DNA of 64,000 nt from assembly GCF_003610915.1 (NCBI RefSeq), contig NZ_NSDJ01000001.1, positions 992,001 through 1,056,000 of the forward strand. The letters are read 5' to 3'. This DNA is from Rahnella variigena (GTDB taxonomy: Bacteria > Pseudomonadota > Gammaproteobacteria > Enterobacterales > Enterobacteriaceae). Position numbers and translations under genes: made by a program. The notes beneath the pieces are model-generated. The model saw only the letters and a program-made list of their open reading frames with translations, did not search any database and had not been told where the DNA came from. This document shows, piece by piece, positions 49,982 to 64,000 of this stretch (position 1 is its first letter; each line of letters starts with the position of its first letter).

Positions 49982-52900
49982 ATGGTTTACTCCTATACCG
50001 AGAAAAAACGCATTCGTAAGGATTTTGGTAAACGTCCACAAGTTTTGGACATTCCATATCTCCTTTCTATCCAGCTTGACTCGTTCCAGAAGTTTATCGA
50101 GCAAGATCCGGAAGGCCAGTACGGTCTGGAAGCTGCATTCCGTTCTGTATTCCCTATCAAGAGCTACAGCGGTAACTCTGAGCTGCAATACGTTAGCTAC
50201 CGTCTTGGTGAGCCTGTATTCGACGTTAAAGAATGCCAGATCCGTGGTGTGACGTTCTCCGCGCCACTGCGCGTGAAACTGCGCCTGGTAATCTATGAAC
50301 GTGAAGCACCAGAAGGTACGGTCAAAGACATCAAGGAACAAGAAGTCTATATGGGCGAAATTCCGCTCATGACCGAAAATGGTACCTTCGTGATTAACGG
50401 TACTGAGAGGGTTATCGTATCTCAGCTGCACCGTAGTCCGGGCGTATTCTTCGACAGCGATAAGGGTAAAACCCACTCATCGGGTAAAGTGCTTTATAAC
50501 GCACGTATCATCCCTTACCGCGGTTCATGGTTAGATTTCGAGTTTGATCCGAAAGACAACCTGTTTGTGCGTATTGACCGTCGCCGTAAATTGCCTGCGA
50601 CCATCATTCTGCGTGCATTAAATTACACGACTGAACAGATCCTTGACCTGTTCTTTGACAAGGTGACTTACCAGATCCGCGACAACAAGTTGCAGATGGA
50701 ACTGGTACCTGAGCGCCTGCGCGGTGAAACAGCTTCCTTTGATATCGAAGCTGACGGCAAAGTCTATGTAGAAAAAGGCCGCCGCATCACTGCCCGCCAT
50801 ATTCGTCAGCTTGAAAAAGACGAAATTCAGCGCATCGAAGTTCCTGTTGAGTACATCGCAGGGAAAGTGGTCTCTAAAGACTACATCGACACCAATACCG
50901 GTGAGCTGATCGTCCCGGCTAACATGGAATTGTCTCTGGATCTGCTGGCTAAACTGAGCCAGTCCGGTCACAAAACCATTGAAACGCTGTTCACCAACGA
51001 CCTCGATCATGGCGCGTACATGTCCGAGACCATTCGCGTCGACCCAACCAGCGATCGCCTGAGCGCACTGGTTGAGATCTACCGAATGATGCGTCCTGGT
51101 GAGCCACCAACGCGTGAAGCGGCCGAAAGCCTGTTTGAGAACCTGTTCTTCTCTGAAGATCGCTACGACCTGTCTGCTGTTGGTCGTATGAAGTTCAACC
51201 GTTCTCTGCTGCGTGATGAAATCGAAGGTTCAGGTATCCTGAGCAAAGACGACATCATTCAGGTAATGAAAAAGCTGATCGGCATTCGTAACGGCCAGGG
51301 CGAAGTGGATGATATCGACCACTTGGGCAACCGTCGTATTCGTTCCGTCGGCGAAATGGCTGAAAACCAGTTCCGTGTAGGTCTGGTTCGTGTTGAGCGT
51401 GCGGTTAAAGAGCGTTTGTCTCTGGGCGACCTCGACACATTGATGCCTCAGGATATGATCAACGCTAAGCCGATTTCGGCTGCGGTGAAAGAATTCTTCG
51501 GCTCAAGCCAGCTGTCACAATTTATGGACCAGAACAACCCGTTGTCTGAGATTACGCATAAGCGTCGTATCTCTGCATTGGGCCCGGGCGGTTTGACCCG
51601 TGAACGTGCTGGCTTTGAAGTTCGAGACGTACACCCGACTCACTACGGTCGCGTATGTCCAATCGAAACGCCAGAAGGTCCAAACATCGGTCTGATCAAC
51701 TCCTTGTCTGTGTATGCACAGACCAATGAGTACGGTTTCCTGGAAACCCCTTACCGTCGCGTGCGTGATGGTCTGGTGACTGATGAAATCAACTATCTGT
51801 CTGCAATTGAAGAAGGCAACTTCGTAATCGCTCAGGCGAACTCCAACCTGGACGAAGAAGGGCGCTTCATTGAAGACCTGGTCACTTGTCGTAGCAAAGG
51901 CGAATCAAGCCTGTTTAGCCGCGATCAGGTTGACTACATGGACGTTTCCACCCAGCAGGTTGTATCCGTTGGTGCTTCACTTATTCCATTCCTGGAACAC
52001 GATGACGCCAACCGTGCATTGATGGGTGCGAACATGCAACGTCAGGCAGTTCCGACCCTGCGCGCTGATAAGCCGCTGGTAGGTACTGGTATGGAACGTG
52101 CTGTAGCGGTTGACTCCGGTGTTACTGCCGTAGCTAAACGTGGCGGTATTGTTCAGTACGTGGATGCATCCCGTATCGTTATTCGTGTTAACGAAGAAGA
52201 GATGTACCCGGGCGAAGCAGGTATCGACATTTATAACCTGACCAAATACACCCGTTCTAACCAGAACACCTGCATCAATCAGATGCCGTGTGTGAATCTG
52301 GGCGAGCCAATCGAGCGCGGCGACGTGCTGGCAGATGGTCCGTCAACAGATCTGGGCGAACTGGCACTGGGTCAGAACATGCGTGTCGCGTTCATGCCTT
52401 GGAACGGTTACAACTTCGAAGACTCCATTTTAGTCTCCGAACGTGTTGTGCAGGAAGACCGCTTCACGACCATCCATATCCAGGAACTGGCATGTGTGTC
52501 CCGTGACACCAAGTTAGGGCCTGAAGAGATCACCGCTGACATCCCTAACGTGGGTGAAGCTGCGCTCTCTAAACTGGATGAGTCCGGTATCGTTTATATC
52601 GGTGCTGAAGTGACCGGTGGTGACATTCTGGTTGGTAAGGTGACACCTAAAGGTGAAACCCAGCTGACGCCAGAAGAGAAACTGCTGCGTGCGATCTTCG
52701 GTGAGAAAGCGTCTGACGTTAAAGACTCTTCTCTGCGTGTACCAAACGGTGTTTCCGGTACGGTTATCGACGTGCAAGTCTTCACCCGCGATGGCGTGGA
52801 AAAAGACAAGCGTGCGTTGGAAATCGAAGAGATGCAGCTGAAGCAGGCTAAGAAAGACCTGACTGAAGAGCTGCAGATTCTGGAAGCGGGTCTGTTTGCG

Positions 52901-54010
52901 CGTATCCAGTCTGCGCTGGTTGCTGGCGGTGTTGAAGCTGACAAACTTGGCAAATTGCCTCGCGATCGTTGGTTAGAACTGTCATTGACTGACGAAGACA
53001 AACAGAATCAGTTGGAACAGCTTGCTGAACAGTACGACGAACTGAAATCCGAGTTTGAGAAAAAACTCGAAGCTAAGCGTCGTAAAATCACTCAGGGCGA
53101 TGATCTGGCACCAGGTGTGCTGAAAATCGTTAAAGTGTATTTGGCCGTTAAACGTCAAATCCAGCCTGGTGACAAGATGGCAGGCCGCCACGGTAACAAA
53201 GGTGTTATCTCCAAGATCAACCCGATCGAAGATATGCCTTACGATGAAAACGGGACTCCTGTTGATATCGTACTGAACCCGCTGGGCGTTCCATCACGTA
53301 TGAACATTGGTCAGATTTTGGAAACCCACCTGGGTATGGCCGCGAAAGGTATTGGTGAAAAAATCAATGCCATGCTGAAGAAACAAGAAGAAGTTTCTAA
53401 GCTGCGCGAGTTCATCCAGCGTGCCTATGATCTGGGCGACGACGTTTGTCAGAAAGTTGATCTGACCACCTTCACCGATGACGAAGTATTGCGTCTGGCT
53501 GAGAACCTGAAAAAAGGTATGCCGATTGCAACACCAGTCTTCGACGGTGCGAAAGAGTCAGAGATCAAGCAACTGCTTGAAATGGGCGGAATCCCTACCT
53601 CTGGTCAGATCACACTGTTTGACGGCCGTACCGGCGAGCAATTCGAGCGTCAGGTTACTGTCGGCTACATGTACATGCTGAAACTGAACCACCTTGTTGA
53701 CGATAAGATGCACGCGCGTTCTACCGGTTCTTACAGCCTTGTTACTCAGCAGCCGCTGGGTGGTAAAGCTCAGTTCGGTGGTCAGCGCTTCGGTGAGATG
53801 GAAGTGTGGGCGCTGGAAGCATACGGTGCCGCATATACCCTGCAGGAAATGCTGACTGTTAAGTCCGATGACGTGAACGGCCGTACTAAGATGTATAAAA
53901 ACATCGTAGATGGCGATCATCGTATGGAACCAGGCATGCCGGAATCCTTCAACGTATTGTTGAAAGAAATCCGTTCTCTGGGTATCAACATCGAGCTGGA
54001 AGACGAGTAA
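49982..54010 (+). CDS. rpoB: DNA-directed RNA polymerase beta subunit
   Basis: The beta subunit of RNA polymerase. It has 1342 residues, the same as E. coli, so numbering carries over. The rifampicin pocket (about 507-533; [20 protein letters not shown]) has the sensitive-type residues throughout. The beta-flap, the [18 protein letters not shown] region and the switch/clamp C-terminus are intact. rpoC follows after 91 bases. Confidence 0.99.
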   Translation: MVYSYTEKKRIRKDFGKRPQVLDIPYLLSIQLDSFQKFIEQDPEGQYGLEAAFRSVFPIKSYSGNSELQYVSYRLGEPVFDVKECQIRGVTFSAPLRVKLRLVIYEREAPEGTVKDIKEQEVYMGEIPLMTENGTFVINGTERVIVSQLHRSPGVFFDSDKGKTHSSGKVLYNARIIPYRGSWLDFEFDPKDNLFVRIDRRRKLPATIILRALNYTTEQILDLFFDKVTYQIRDNKLQMELVPERLRGETASFDIEADGKVYVEKGRRITARHIRQLEKDEIQRIEVPVEYIAGKVVSKDYIDTNTGELIVPANMELSLDLLAKLSQSGHKTIETLFTNDLDHGAYMSETIRVDPTSDRLSALVEIYRMMRPGEPPTREAAESLFENLFFSEDRYDLSAVGRMKFNRSLLRDEIEGSGILSKDDIIQVMKKLIGIRNGQGEVDDIDHLGNRRIRSVGEMAENQFRVGLVRVERAVKERLSLGDLDTLMPQDMINAKPISAAVKEFFGSSQLSQFMDQNNPLSEITHKRRISALGPGGLTRERAGFEVRDVHPTHYGRVCPIETPEGPNIGLINSLSVYAQTNEYGFLETPYRRVRDGLVTDEINYLSAIEEGNFVIAQANSNLDEEGRFIEDLVTCRSKGESSLFSRDQVDYMDVSTQQVVSVGASLIPFLEHDDANRALMGANMQRQAVPTLRADKPLVGTGMERAVAVDSGVTAVAKRGGIVQYVDASRIVIRVNEEEMYPGEAGIDIYNLTKYTRSNQNTCINQMPCVNLGEPIERGDVLADGPSTDLGELALGQNMRVAFMPWNGYNFEDSILVSERVVQEDRFTTIHIQELACVSRDTKLGPEEITADIPNVGEAALSKLDESGIVYIGAEVTGGDILVGKVTPKGETQLTPEEKLLRAIFGEKASDVKDSSLRVPNGVSGTVIDVQVFTRDGVEKDKRALEIEEMQLKQAKKDLTEELQILEAGLFARIQSALVAGGVEADKLGKLPRDRWLELSLTDEDKQNQLEQLAEQYDELKSEFEKKLEAKRRKITQGDDLAPGVLKIVKVYLAVKRQIQPGDKMAGRHGNKGVISKINPIEDMPYDENGTPVDIVLNPLGVPSRMNIGQILETHLGMAAKGIGEKINAMLKKQEEVSKLREFIQRAYDLGDDVCQKVDLTTFTDDEVLRLAENLKKGMPIATPVFDGAKESEIKQLLEMGGIPTSGQITLFDGRTGEQFERQVTVGYMYMLKLNHLVDDKMHARSTGSYSLVTQQPLGGKAQFGGQRFGEMEVWALEAYGAAYTLQEMLTVKSDDVNGRTKMYKNIVDGDHRMEPGMPESFNVLLKEIRSLGINIELEDE

Positions 54011-54101
54011 GTACTCGAATTCGCACTGATCACAGGGGCACCTGCCTGTTAATCAATACAGACCAGGTGCCTAACAGGTCTAACCCGACGGGAGCCAATC
54101 C

Positions 54102-57100
54102 GTGAAAGACTTACTAAAGTTTCTGAAAGCGCAAACTAAGACCGAAGAGTTTGATGCGATCAAAATTGCTCTGGCATCGCCAGACATGATCCGTTCTTGG
54201 TCTTTTGGTGAAGTTAAGAAGCCAGAAACCATTAACTACCGTACGTTCAAACCAGAACGTGACGGCCTTTTCTGTGCCCGTATCTTCGGACCAGTAAAAG
54301 ACTACGAATGCCTGTGCGGTAAGTACAAGCGTTTAAAACATCGCGGCGTGATCTGCGAGAAGTGCGGCGTTGAAGTGACCCAGACTAAAGTACGCCGTGA
54401 GCGTATGGGCCACATCGAACTGGCTTCCCCGACTGCACACATCTGGTTCCTGAAATCGCTGCCATCGCGCATCGGTTTGCTGCTGGATATGCCACTGCGT
54501 GATATCGAACGTGTTCTGTACTTCGAATCCTATGTGGTTATCGAAGGCGGCATGACTAACCTCGAAAAACGCCAGATCCTGACTGAAGAGCAGTATCTGG
54601 ATGCGTTGGAAGAGTTTGGTGATGAGTTCGACGCGAAGATGGGTGCGGAAGCAATTCAGGCTCTGTTGAAAAACATGGACCTGGAAGCAGAGTGCGAGCA
54701 ACTGCGTGAAGAGTTGAACGAAACCAACTCCGAAACCAAACGTAAGAAGCTGACCAAGCGTATCAAGCTGCTGGAAGCGTTCGTTCAGTCTGGTAACAAA
54801 CCAGAGTGGATGATCCTGACCGTGCTGCCGGTACTGCCACCAGACTTGCGTCCATTGGTTCCGTTGGACGGCGGCCGTTTCGCAACGTCGGATCTGAACG
54901 ATCTGTATCGTCGCGTTATCAACCGTAACAACCGTCTGAAACGCCTGCTGGATCTGGCTGCGCCAGACATCATCGTACGTAACGAAAAACGTATGCTGCA
55001 AGAAGCGGTAGATGCTTTGCTGGATAACGGCCGTCGCGGTCGTGCTATCACCGGCTCTAACAAGCGTCCGCTGAAATCTCTGGCAGACATGATTAAAGGT
55101 AAACAGGGTCGTTTCCGTCAGAACTTGCTGGGTAAACGTGTCGACTACTCTGGTCGTTCCGTTATCACCGTAGGTCCATACCTGCGTCTGCACCAGTGTG
55201 GTCTGCCGAAGAAAATGGCACTGGAACTGTTCAAACCGTTCATTTACGGCAAGCTGGAACTGCGTGGCCTGGCCACCACCATCAAAGCCGCTAAAAAAAT
55301 GGTTGAGCGCGAAGAAGCTGTCGTTTGGGATATCCTGGACGAAGTTATCCGCGAACACCCGGTACTGCTGAACCGTGCACCAACCCTGCACCGTTTGGGT
55401 ATCCAGGCGTTTGAACCGGTTCTGATCGAAGGTAAAGCAATTCAGCTGCACCCGCTGGTTTGTGCGGCATATAACGCCGACTTCGATGGTGACCAGATGG
55501 CTGTTCACGTACCGTTGACGCTGGAAGCTCAGCTGGAAGCGCGTGCGTTGATGATGTCTACCAACAACATCCTGTCACCTGCGAACGGCGAGCCAATCAT
55601 CGTTCCTTCTCAGGACGTTGTATTGGGTCTGTACTACATGACTCGTGACTGTGTTAACGCCAAAGGCGAAGGCATGGTTCTGACCGGTCCTAAAGAAGCT
55701 GAGCGTATTTACCGCGCCGGTTTGGCCTCTCTGCATGCGCGTGTCAAAGTGCGTATTACAGAAGAGATCAAAAATACCGAAGGCGAAGTTACGCACAAGA
55801 CGTCGATTATCGACACGACTGTTGGTCGCGCCATCCTTTGGATGATCGTACCAAAAGGTCTGCCGTTCTCTATCGTCAACCAGCCTTTGGGCAAAAAAGC
55901 TATCTCCAAAATGCTGAACACTTGTTACCGCATTTTGGGCCTGAAGCCGACCGTTATTTTTGCTGACCAGATCATGTACACCGGTTTTGCTTACGCTGCC
56001 CGTTCAGGCGCGTCAGTAGGTATCGATGACATGGTAATCCCTGCGAAGAAAGCAGAGATTATCGAAGAAGCAGAAACCGAAGTTGCTGAAATCCAGGAAC
56101 AGTTCCAGTCTGGTCTGGTAACTGCTGGCGAACGCTATAACAAAGTGATCGACATCTGGGCTGCGGCCAACGAACGTGTTGCTAAGGCAATGATGGAAAA
56201 CTTGTCTGTTGAAGACGTCGTCAACCGTGACGGTGTTGTTGAACAGCAGGTTTCCTTCAACAGTATCTTTATGATGGCCGACTCCGGTGCGCGTGGTTCT
56301 GCTGCACAGATTCGTCAGCTGGCCGGTATGCGTGGCCTGATGGCGAAACCAGATGGTTCCATCATTGAAACGCCAATCACCGCGAACTTCCGTGAAGGTC
56401 TGAACGTACTCCAGTACTTCATCTCTACTCACGGTGCTCGTAAAGGCTTGGCGGATACCGCACTTAAAACGGCTAACTCCGGTTATCTGACTCGTCGTCT
56501 GGTTGACGTCGCGCAGGATCTGGTTGTGACCGAAGACGACTGTGGTACTCACGAAGGCATCATGATGACTCCGGTCATCGAAGGTGGCGACGTTAAAGAA
56601 CCACTGCGCGAACGTGTTCTGGGTCGTGTGACTGCAGAAGATATCCTCAAGCCGGGTACGGCGGATATCCTGGTTCCACGTAACACCCTGCTTCACGAGA
56701 AGACGTGTGATCTGTTAGAAGAGAACTCAGTCGACAGCGTGAAAGTACGTTCAGTCGTAAGTTGCGAAACCGACTTTGGTGTGTGTGCAAACTGCTACGG
56801 TCGCGACCTGGCACGTGGTCACATCATCAACAAAGGTGAAGCGATCGGTGTTATTGCAGCACAGTCCATCGGTGAGCCGGGTACCCAGCTGACGATGCGT
56901 ACGTTCCACATCGGTGGTGCGGCATCTCGTGCGGCAGCGGAATCCAGCATCCAGGTTAAGAACACTGGTACCATTAAACTGAGCAACCATAAGCACGTTA
57001 GCAACTCTAACGGCAAACTGGTCATCACTTCCCGTAACACTGAGCTGAAATTGATCGACGAATTCGGTCGTACCAAAGAAAGCTATAAAGTGCCTTACGG

Positions 57101-58322
57101 TTCCGTGATGGGCAAAGGCGATGGCGCATCAGTTAACGGCGGCGAAACCGTTGCTAACTGGGATCCGCACACAATGCCAGTTATCAGTGAAGTGAGTGGT
57201 TTCATTCGCTTTGCCGATATGGTGGATACTCAGACCATCACACGCCAGACCGACGACCTGACCGGTTTGTCTTCTCTGGTAGTTCTGGACTCTGCAGAGC
57301 GTACCGGTAGCGGTAAAGACCTGCGTCCGGCACTGAAAATCGTTGACGCTAAAGGCGACGACGTATTGATCCCAGGTACTGATATGCCTGCTCAATACTT
57401 CCTGCCAGGTAAAGCGATTGTTCAGCTGGAAGATGGTACTCAGATCCACTCTGGTGACACCCTGGCGCGTATTCCTCAGGAATCCGGCGGTACCAAGGAC
57501 ATCACCGGTGGTCTGCCACGCGTTGCTGACCTGTTCGAAGCACGTCGTCCGAAAGAGCCTGCAATCCTTGCTGAAATCAGCGGGATCATCTCCTTCGGTA
57601 AAGAAACCAAAGGCAAACGTCGTCTGGTAATTTCTCCGTTAGATGGCAGCGATGCTTACGAAGAAATGATCCCTAAATGGCGTCAGCTGAACGTGTTCGA
57701 AGGCGAAGTTGTGGAACGTGGTGACGTCGTATCCGACGGCCCAGAGTCTCCGCACGACATCTTGCGTTTACGTGGTGTTCACGCGGTTACCCGCTATATC
57801 ACCAACGAAGTGCAGGAAGTTTACCGTCTGCAAGGCGTTAAGATTAACGATAAACACATCGAAGTTATCGTTCGTCAGATGTTGCGTAAAGGCACCATCG
57901 TTAGCGCTGGTGGCACTGACTTCCTGGAAGGCGAGCAGGCAGAAATGTCTCGCGTTAAAATCGCTAACCGTAAGCTGGAAGCTGAAGGCAAAATCACGGC
58001 AACATTCAGCCGTGACCTGCTCGGTATCACCAAGGCATCCCTGGCGACCGAATCCTTCATCTCTGCTGCGTCGTTCCAGGAAACCACGCGCGTTCTTACC
58101 GAAGCGGCTGTTGCCGGTAAACGTGATGAACTGCGTGGCCTGAAAGAGAACGTTATCGTTGGCCGTCTGATCCCAGCCGGTACCGGTTACGCTTATCACC
58201 AGGATCGTGCACGCCGTAAAGCTCAGGGCGAAGTGCCAGTTGTACCGCAAGTCAGCGCGGATGAAGCAACGGCTAACCTGGCTGAACTGCTGAACGCAGG
58301 TTTCGGTAACAGCGACGATTAA
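54102..58322 (+). CDS. rpoC: DNA-directed RNA polymerase beta' subunit
   Basis: The beta' subunit, with the catalytic magnesium site NADFDGD at D460, D462 and D464. It has 1406 residues (1407 in E. coli). The N-terminal zinc motif [20 protein letters not shown] is at about residues 70-89, and a second Cys cluster ([13 protein letters not shown]) is near 890. The start is GTG at 54102. A strong terminator follows and closes the operon. Confidence 0.99.
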   Translation: MKDLLKFLKAQTKTEEFDAIKIALASPDMIRSWSFGEVKKPETINYRTFKPERDGLFCARIFGPVKDYECLCGKYKRLKHRGVICEKCGVEVTQTKVRRERMGHIELASPTAHIWFLKSLPSRIGLLLDMPLRDIERVLYFESYVVIEGGMTNLEKRQILTEEQYLDALEEFGDEFDAKMGAEAIQALLKNMDLEAECEQLREELNETNSETKRKKLTKRIKLLEAFVQSGNKPEWMILTVLPVLPPDLRPLVPLDGGRFATSDLNDLYRRVINRNNRLKRLLDLAAPDIIVRNEKRMLQEAVDALLDNGRRGRAITGSNKRPLKSLADMIKGKQGRFRQNLLGKRVDYSGRSVITVGPYLRLHQCGLPKKMALELFKPFIYGKLELRGLATTIKAAKKMVEREEAVVWDILDEVIREHPVLLNRAPTLHRLGIQAFEPVLIEGKAIQLHPLVCAAYNADFDGDQMAVHVPLTLEAQLEARALMMSTNNILSPANGEPIIVPSQDVVLGLYYMTRDCVNAKGEGMVLTGPKEAERIYRAGLASLHARVKVRITEEIKNTEGEVTHKTSIIDTTVGRAILWMIVPKGLPFSIVNQPLGKKAISKMLNTCYRILGLKPTVIFADQIMYTGFAYAARSGASVGIDDMVIPAKKAEIIEEAETEVAEIQEQFQSGLVTAGERYNKVIDIWAAANERVAKAMMENLSVEDVVNRDGVVEQQVSFNSIFMMADSGARGSAAQIRQLAGMRGLMAKPDGSIIETPITANFREGLNVLQYFISTHGARKGLADTALKTANSGYLTRRLVDVAQDLVVTEDDCGTHEGIMMTPVIEGGDVKEPLRERVLGRVTAEDILKPGTADILVPRNTLLHEKTCDLLEENSVDSVKVRSVVSCETDFGVCANCYGRDLARGHIINKGEAIGVIAAQSIGEPGTQLTMRTFHIGGAASRAAAESSIQVKNTGTIKLSNHKHVSNSNGKLVITSRNTELKLIDEFGRTKESYKVPYGSVMGKGDGASVNGGETVANWDPHTMPVISEVSGFIRFADMVDTQTITRQTDDLTGLSSLVVLDSAERTGSGKDLRPALKIVDAKGDDVLIPGTDMPAQYFLPGKAIVQLEDGTQIHSGDTLARIPQESGGTKDITGGLPRVADLFEARRPKEPAILAEISGIISFGKETKGKRRLVISPLDGSDAYEEMIPKWRQLNVFEGEVVERGDVVSDGPESPHDILRLRGVHAVTRYITNEVQEVYRLQGVKINDKHIEVIVRQMLRKGTIVSAGGTDFLEGEQAEMSRVKIANRKLEAEGKITATFSRDLLGITKASLATESFISAASFQETTRVLTEAAVAGKRDELRGLKENVIVGRLIPAGTGYAYHQDRARRKAQGEVPVVPQVSADEATANLAELLNAGFGNSDD

Positions 58323-58343
58323 TCGTCTTCTGTCGAAACGCAT

Positions 58344-58375
58344 AAAACCGCTCCTTCGGGGGCGGTTTTTTTTTG
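58344..58375 (+). terminator. rpoC terminator
   Basis: AAAACCGCTCC pairs with GGGGCGGTTTT (one G-T) around TTCG and is followed by a long T-run. Confidence 0.92.
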
Positions 58376-58411
58376 CCTGAAATCTGGGAATTGATAATGC
58401 TGAGAAAGAGG

Positions 58412-58449
58412 AGCCGGAACAGGGAACTGGACGATAACCTGTTCCGGCT
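58412..58449. terminator. 12-bp perfect inverted repeat downstream of thiH
   Basis: AGCCGGAACAGG and CCTGTTCCGGCT pair perfectly around a 14-base loop in the gap between the converging rpoC and thiH genes. Read on the minus strand it is followed by CCTCTTTC, so it may end the thi transcript, though the T-run is weak. Confidence 0.55.
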
Positions 58450-58553
58450 ATTTGGAAGCAGCGCCGGGATGAGTGGCGCCGGCCATCTGCGAATATGCAG
58501 CGGCAAAAGCACAGTAATGCCCCCGGCCTGCTGGCGCGAGGGGCAAAATCATT

Positions 58554-59732
58554 TTATGGAATCTGCATTCCTGAGAGTTTACCGGTTTGCCATCCACCGA
58601 CATTTTCCTGCGAGACGCGCCCCAAAAAACTGTCCCAGTCTTTCCACACCGGCTGAAGCCCGGCTTGCGTTAATGCTTGCGCAACGCGTTGTGGCGATCG
58701 GTTATCGTGCGGAGCAAATTGCTCAAGCTCCGGATGATCGTCAGCATAGCCGCCGGGCTGTGTTTTAGATCCGGCACTGACGGTGTTGATCGCCAGCGGA
58801 ATGACGTGATCGCGGAAATAAGGTGATTCGCGTGTAGACAGTGAAAGCTCGACATCCGGTGCCAGCATTCTGAAAGCGCATATCAGCTGAACAAGCTGAT
58901 TTTCTTCCAGCAATGACGCCGGTTCTATTCCACCGGCGCAAGGACGCAATCTCGGAAACGCCACCGAATAACGGCTTTGCCAGTAAGTTTGTTGCAGATA
59001 CAGCAAATGCTCGGCCACCATATAACTGTCAGTCCGCCAGTTTCCTGAAAGTCCGAACAGTGCACCCAGCCCGATTTTATCAATTCCCGCTCGTCCGAGC
59101 CGGTCTGGTGTTTCCAGTCGCCAGAAGAAATCCTGTTTCTGGCCTCGCAGATGATGTAATGCATACGTCGGCGCGTGATAGGTTTCCTGATAAACCAGCA
59201 CGCCATCCAGTCCCAGCGTTTTCAGCTCAGCATATTCTTCCTGTTGCAGCGGCTGAACTTCAATCATCAGCGAATCAAAATGGTTTCTGATCGCCGGGAA
59301 GTGACGGCGAAAATAGTCCATGCCAACTTTCCCTTTGTGTTCGCCGGTGACCAGCAACAGATGTTTGAAGCCCAGCGCATTCAGCGCTTCGCATTCCCGC
59401 CCGATTTCATCCTTATCCAGCGTTTTACGTTTGATTTTATTGCTCATCGAAAAGCCGCAATAAGTACATTCGTTGGCGCAAAGATTGGATAAATACAGCG
59501 GTGCGAAGAAATTCACCGTGTTGCCGAAGCGCTGGCGCGTGAGTTGTTGAGCCCGCTGCGCCATGGGTTCCAGATAAGGCAGCGCCGCCGGAGAAATTAA
59601 CGCCATAAAACCCTCACGGTCGATTTTATTCCGGCTGAGCGCCCGTTCGACGTCACGTGTTGTTTTACTGTTAATGCGCAGCGAAAGGTCATCCCAGTTC
59701 AGCGCAGACCAGACATCCGTAAAGCTGCTCAT
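58554..59732 (-). CDS. thiH: 2-iminoacetate synthase ThiH (radical SAM)
   Basis: It splits tyrosine to give dehydroglycine for the thiazole ring of thiamine and works with ThiG. It has 392 residues (377 in E. coli). The radical SAM cluster is C85-x3-C89-x2-C92 ([12 protein letters not shown]). ATG 59732 overlaps the thiG stop (ATGA) and gives the family N-terminus; the open frame running on to 60077 lies inside thiG and is not used. Last gene of thiCEFSGH. Confidence 0.96.
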   Translation of the reverse strand: MSSFTDVWSALNWDDLSLRINSKTTRDVERALSRNKIDREGFMALISPAALPYLEPMAQRAQQLTRQRFGNTVNFFAPLYLSNLCANECTYCGFSMSNKIKRKTLDKDEIGRECEALNALGFKHLLLVTGEHKGKVGMDYFRRHFPAIRNHFDSLMIEVQPLQQEEYAELKTLGLDGVLVYQETYHAPTYALHHLRGQKQDFFWRLETPDRLGRAGIDKIGLGALFGLSGNWRTDSYMVAEHLLYLQQTYWQSRYSVAFPRLRPCAGGIEPASLLEENQLVQLICAFRMLAPDVELSLSTRESPYFRDHVIPLAINTVSAGSKTQPGGYADDHPELEQFAPHDNRSPQRVAQALTQAGLQPVWKDWDSFLGRVSQENVGGWQTGKLSGMQIP

Positions 59733-60508
59733 GACGTCGCCTGTGAGGTATTGAGAAAACCGGTCAGCGGGCTCGATGCACTGGCGTGTCGCTGTCTGCC
59801 GCCTAAACCACTCTGGCGGGCAATGACTCCGGCCTGAACCGCGAGGCGGAATGCGGTAGCCATCTCTACCGGATCGCCCGCGACGGCAATCGCGGTATTG
59901 ACCAGCACAGCATCGGCACCCATTTCCAGCGCTTGCGCGGCCTGGCTCGGCGCGCCAATACCGGCATCCACCACCACAGGAATACGCGCCTGTTCGATGA
60001 TGATTTGCAGAAACTCGCGGGTTTGCAGCCCCTGATTGGAACCGATTGGCGCACCCAGCGGCATGACCGCTGCGCAACCCGCTTCCTCCAGACGCTTACA
60101 CAGCACCGGATCCGCGCTGCAATACGGCAGAACCACGAAGCCTTGTTTCACCAGAATCTCTGCGGCTTTCAACGTTTCAACGGCATCAGGCAGCAGATAT
60201 TTTACATCCGGGTGAATTTCGAGTTTCACCCAGTTTGTTCCCAACGCTTCTCTTGCCAGTTGCGCGGCAAACACCGCTTCTTCCGCCGTTTTAGCCCCTG
60301 AAGTATTCGGCAGCAAACGCACGCCGAGTTGCTGCAGGGGAGACAAAATATCGTCTCCCCCGCGGCGCAGATCGACCCGCTTCATCGCCATGGTCACCAG
60401 CTGAGAGCCGGATGCGGCCAGCGCCTGTTGCATCAATGCCGGACTGGCGAATTTTCCCGTACCTGTAAAAAGGTGCGATGTGAATGTGGTATCAGCAATT
60501 TTTAACAT
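59729..60508 (-). CDS. thiG: thiazole synthase ThiG
   Basis: It forms the thiazole phosphate ring from deoxyxylulose-5-phosphate, ThiS thiocarboxylate and dehydroglycine. It has 259 residues and a TIM barrel; the Schiff-base lysine is K95 ([10 protein letters not shown]). [20 protein letters not shown] is the phosphate-binding end. It starts one base after the thiS stop and overlaps thiH by four bases. Confidence 0.97.
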   Translation of the reverse strand: MLKIADTTFTSHLFTGTGKFASPALMQQALAASGSQLVTMAMKRVDLRRGGDDILSPLQQLGVRLLPNTSGAKTAEEAVFAAQLAREALGTNWVKLEIHPDVKYLLPDAVETLKAAEILVKQGFVVLPYCSADPVLCKRLEEAGCAAVMPLGAPIGSNQGLQTREFLQIIIEQARIPVVVDAGIGAPSQAAQALEMGADAVLVNTAIAVAGDPVEMATAFRLAVQAGVIARQSGLGGRQRHASASSPLTGFLNTSQATS

Positions 60509-60509
60509 G

Positions 60510-60710
60510 TCAGCCTCCGGCTATCGCCTGAAAGAGCAAAATCTCATCACCGTCTTCCAGCAAGTGAGCAGGCCAGTTATCACGGGGAATAATGACCTGA
60601 TTAACTGCCAGCGCGCTGCCTGCTGGCTTTAACGCCAGTTCATCGAGCAGGGCAAGTAACGTGAGCGGTTGACTGAAGTGGTGAGATTCATCATTAACCA
60701 GAATGTTCAC
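60510..60710 (-). CDS. thiS: sulfur carrier protein ThiS
   Basis: A small ubiquitin-like protein that carries the sulfur for the thiazole ring as a C-terminal thiocarboxylate. It has 66 residues, exactly the E. coli length, ending in the required Gly-Gly (LLFQAIAGG). The start is GTG at 60710, overlapping the thiF stop by four bases (GTGA); the longer open frame upstream belongs to thiF's shadow. Confidence 0.94.
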   Translation of the reverse strand: MNILVNDESHHFSQPLTLLALLDELALKPAGSALAVNQVIIPRDNWPAHLLEDGDEILLFQAIAGG

Positions 60711-61448
60711 GCGTGGCCTCCGCAGACGGCACAGCTTGACGATCGCGTGAGTTGCAGCGAACGCCAGTTTTGTGTTTTTCCGTCGAACAGCCGCAGTTTG
60801 CCGCTCAGAACCGAAGGCAGACCTGCCAGAATTTTCAGTGCTTCGAGTGCCTGTAATATGCCGATGGTGCCCACAACTGGCCCGAGTACGCCGGATGTCC
60901 GGCAATCACGTTGCACGGTTTCCTGATCCGGATACAAACAGGCATAACAGCCGTGAGTGTAGGGGGCTTCAATTACCAGAAGCTGCCCACTGAATCCGAC
61001 GGCACTGCCGCTGATTAACGTTTTACCGGCATCCACGCAGGCTTTATTGACCGCGTGTCTGGTTTCCATGTTGTCGCTGCAATCCAAAACGATATCAGCA
61101 TCTGATATGGCACGGGTTAAAGCTTCTCCCGACAGTCGTTCCGTGATCGCCACGGCTTCGCAAAGCGGATTCAGGCGCAGCAGCTCACGCTTTGCCAGAG
61201 CGGCTTTGGGCTGATCGAGATCCGCTGTGCGGTAGAGAATTTGCCGCTGAAGATTAGTGATGTGCAATTGATCGTCATCGGCCAGAATCAGCGTGCCGAC
61301 GCCCGCAGCCGCCAGATACAGGGCTGCGGGAGAGCCGAGACCGCCAAGACCTACGATCAGCACTTTTGCCGCCTGTAACTTTTCCTGCGCCTGCGGGCCG
61401 AATTCTTCCAGCATCAGCTGGCGGCTGTAACGCATAAATGCCGCGTCG

Positions 61449-61456
<8 letters not shown>
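60707..61456 (-). CDS. thiF: ThiS adenylyltransferase ThiF
   Basis: An E1-like enzyme that adenylates the C-terminus of ThiS. It has 249 residues. The nucleotide-binding loop GLGGLG is at 36-41; zinc Cys pairs are C170/C173 (CYAC) and the C-terminal CAVC; C185 matches the Cys that bonds to ThiS in E. coli. ATG 61456 gives the family N-terminus [13 protein letters not shown]. It overlaps thiE by eight bases. Confidence 0.96.

Positions 61457-64000
<2,544 letters not shown>

Noticed and set aside
54333..55508. 391-codon open frame on the minus strand inside rpoC
   Set aside because: It is antisense to highly conserved rpoC codons and has the Gln/Phe/His-rich composition typical of such shadows.
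58373..58768. 131-codon plus-strand ORF after rpoC
   Set aside because: It begins in the rpoC terminator T-run and its second half is antisense to the thiH 3' end; there is no family resemblance.
59730..60077. N-terminal extension of the thiH frame through thiG
   Set aside because: The extension overlaps thiG coding sequence; the ATG at 59732 gives the known ThiH N-terminus and an ATGA overlap with thiG.

Overview
The window is a stretch of core chromosome from a member of the Enterobacterales. The 16S rRNA variable regions, as I remember them, look closest to Rahnella and its relatives (Yersiniaceae). Genus level is inference; order level is secure from protein identity and gene order. Nearly every gene is a recognisable housekeeping gene. 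I found no prophage, insertion sequence, CRISPR array, toxin-antitoxin pair or defence island.

Layout. (1) 1-4696: the end of ugpB, then ugpA-ugpE-ugpC-ugpQ (glycerol-3-phosphate and glycerophosphodiester uptake and breakdown) and a Gln-rich YhhA-type protein. A REP-like inverted pair lies between ugpB and ugpA. (2) 4899-14470: biotin transporter bioP, the divergent metR/metE pair, an SDR oxidoreductase, dienelactone hydrolase ysgA, large catalase katE and uridine phosphorylase udp behind two CRP sites. (3) 14670-26538: a DedA protein, rmuC, the ubiquinone genes ubiE-ubiJ-ubiB, the twin-arginine genes tatABC, tatD, rfaH, dipeptidase pepE, ubiD and flavin reductase fre. (4) 26674-34222: the fadBA beta-oxidation operon with a FadR operator, then pepQ, yigZ, trkH and hemG. 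(5) 34286-39840: a complete rRNA operon (P1/P2, 16S, tRNA-Glu, 23S, 5S, terminator). (6) 39984-43737: murB, birA, coaA and a GNAT acetyltransferase. (7) 44081-58375: tRNA Thr-Tyr-Gly-Thr, tuf, secE, nusG, rplKA, rplJL, rpoB and rpoC. (8) 58554-64000: the thiCEFSGH operon on the minus strand; thiC runs off the right edge.

The genes fall into functional blocks: phosphate-ester scavenging, methionine synthesis, quinone synthesis with protein export, fatty-acid oxidation, and a very strongly expressed translation and transcription block in which rRNA, tRNAs, EF-Tu, ribosomal proteins and RNA polymerase subunits lie together on one strand.

Gene order differs from E. coli K-12 in two clear ways. 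The ugp cluster abuts bioP-metR. The rRNA operon has the left flank of E. coli rrnA (hemG) and the right flank of E. coli rrnB (murB). The observations most worth a second look are small: short upstream ORFs at katE and ubiD, a three-copy 17-bp repeat, a promoter buried inside a terminator before rplK, unexplained inverted repeats around secE and thiH, and a tRNA-Glu anticodon-stem mismatch. I did not find a convincing new multi-gene system here.
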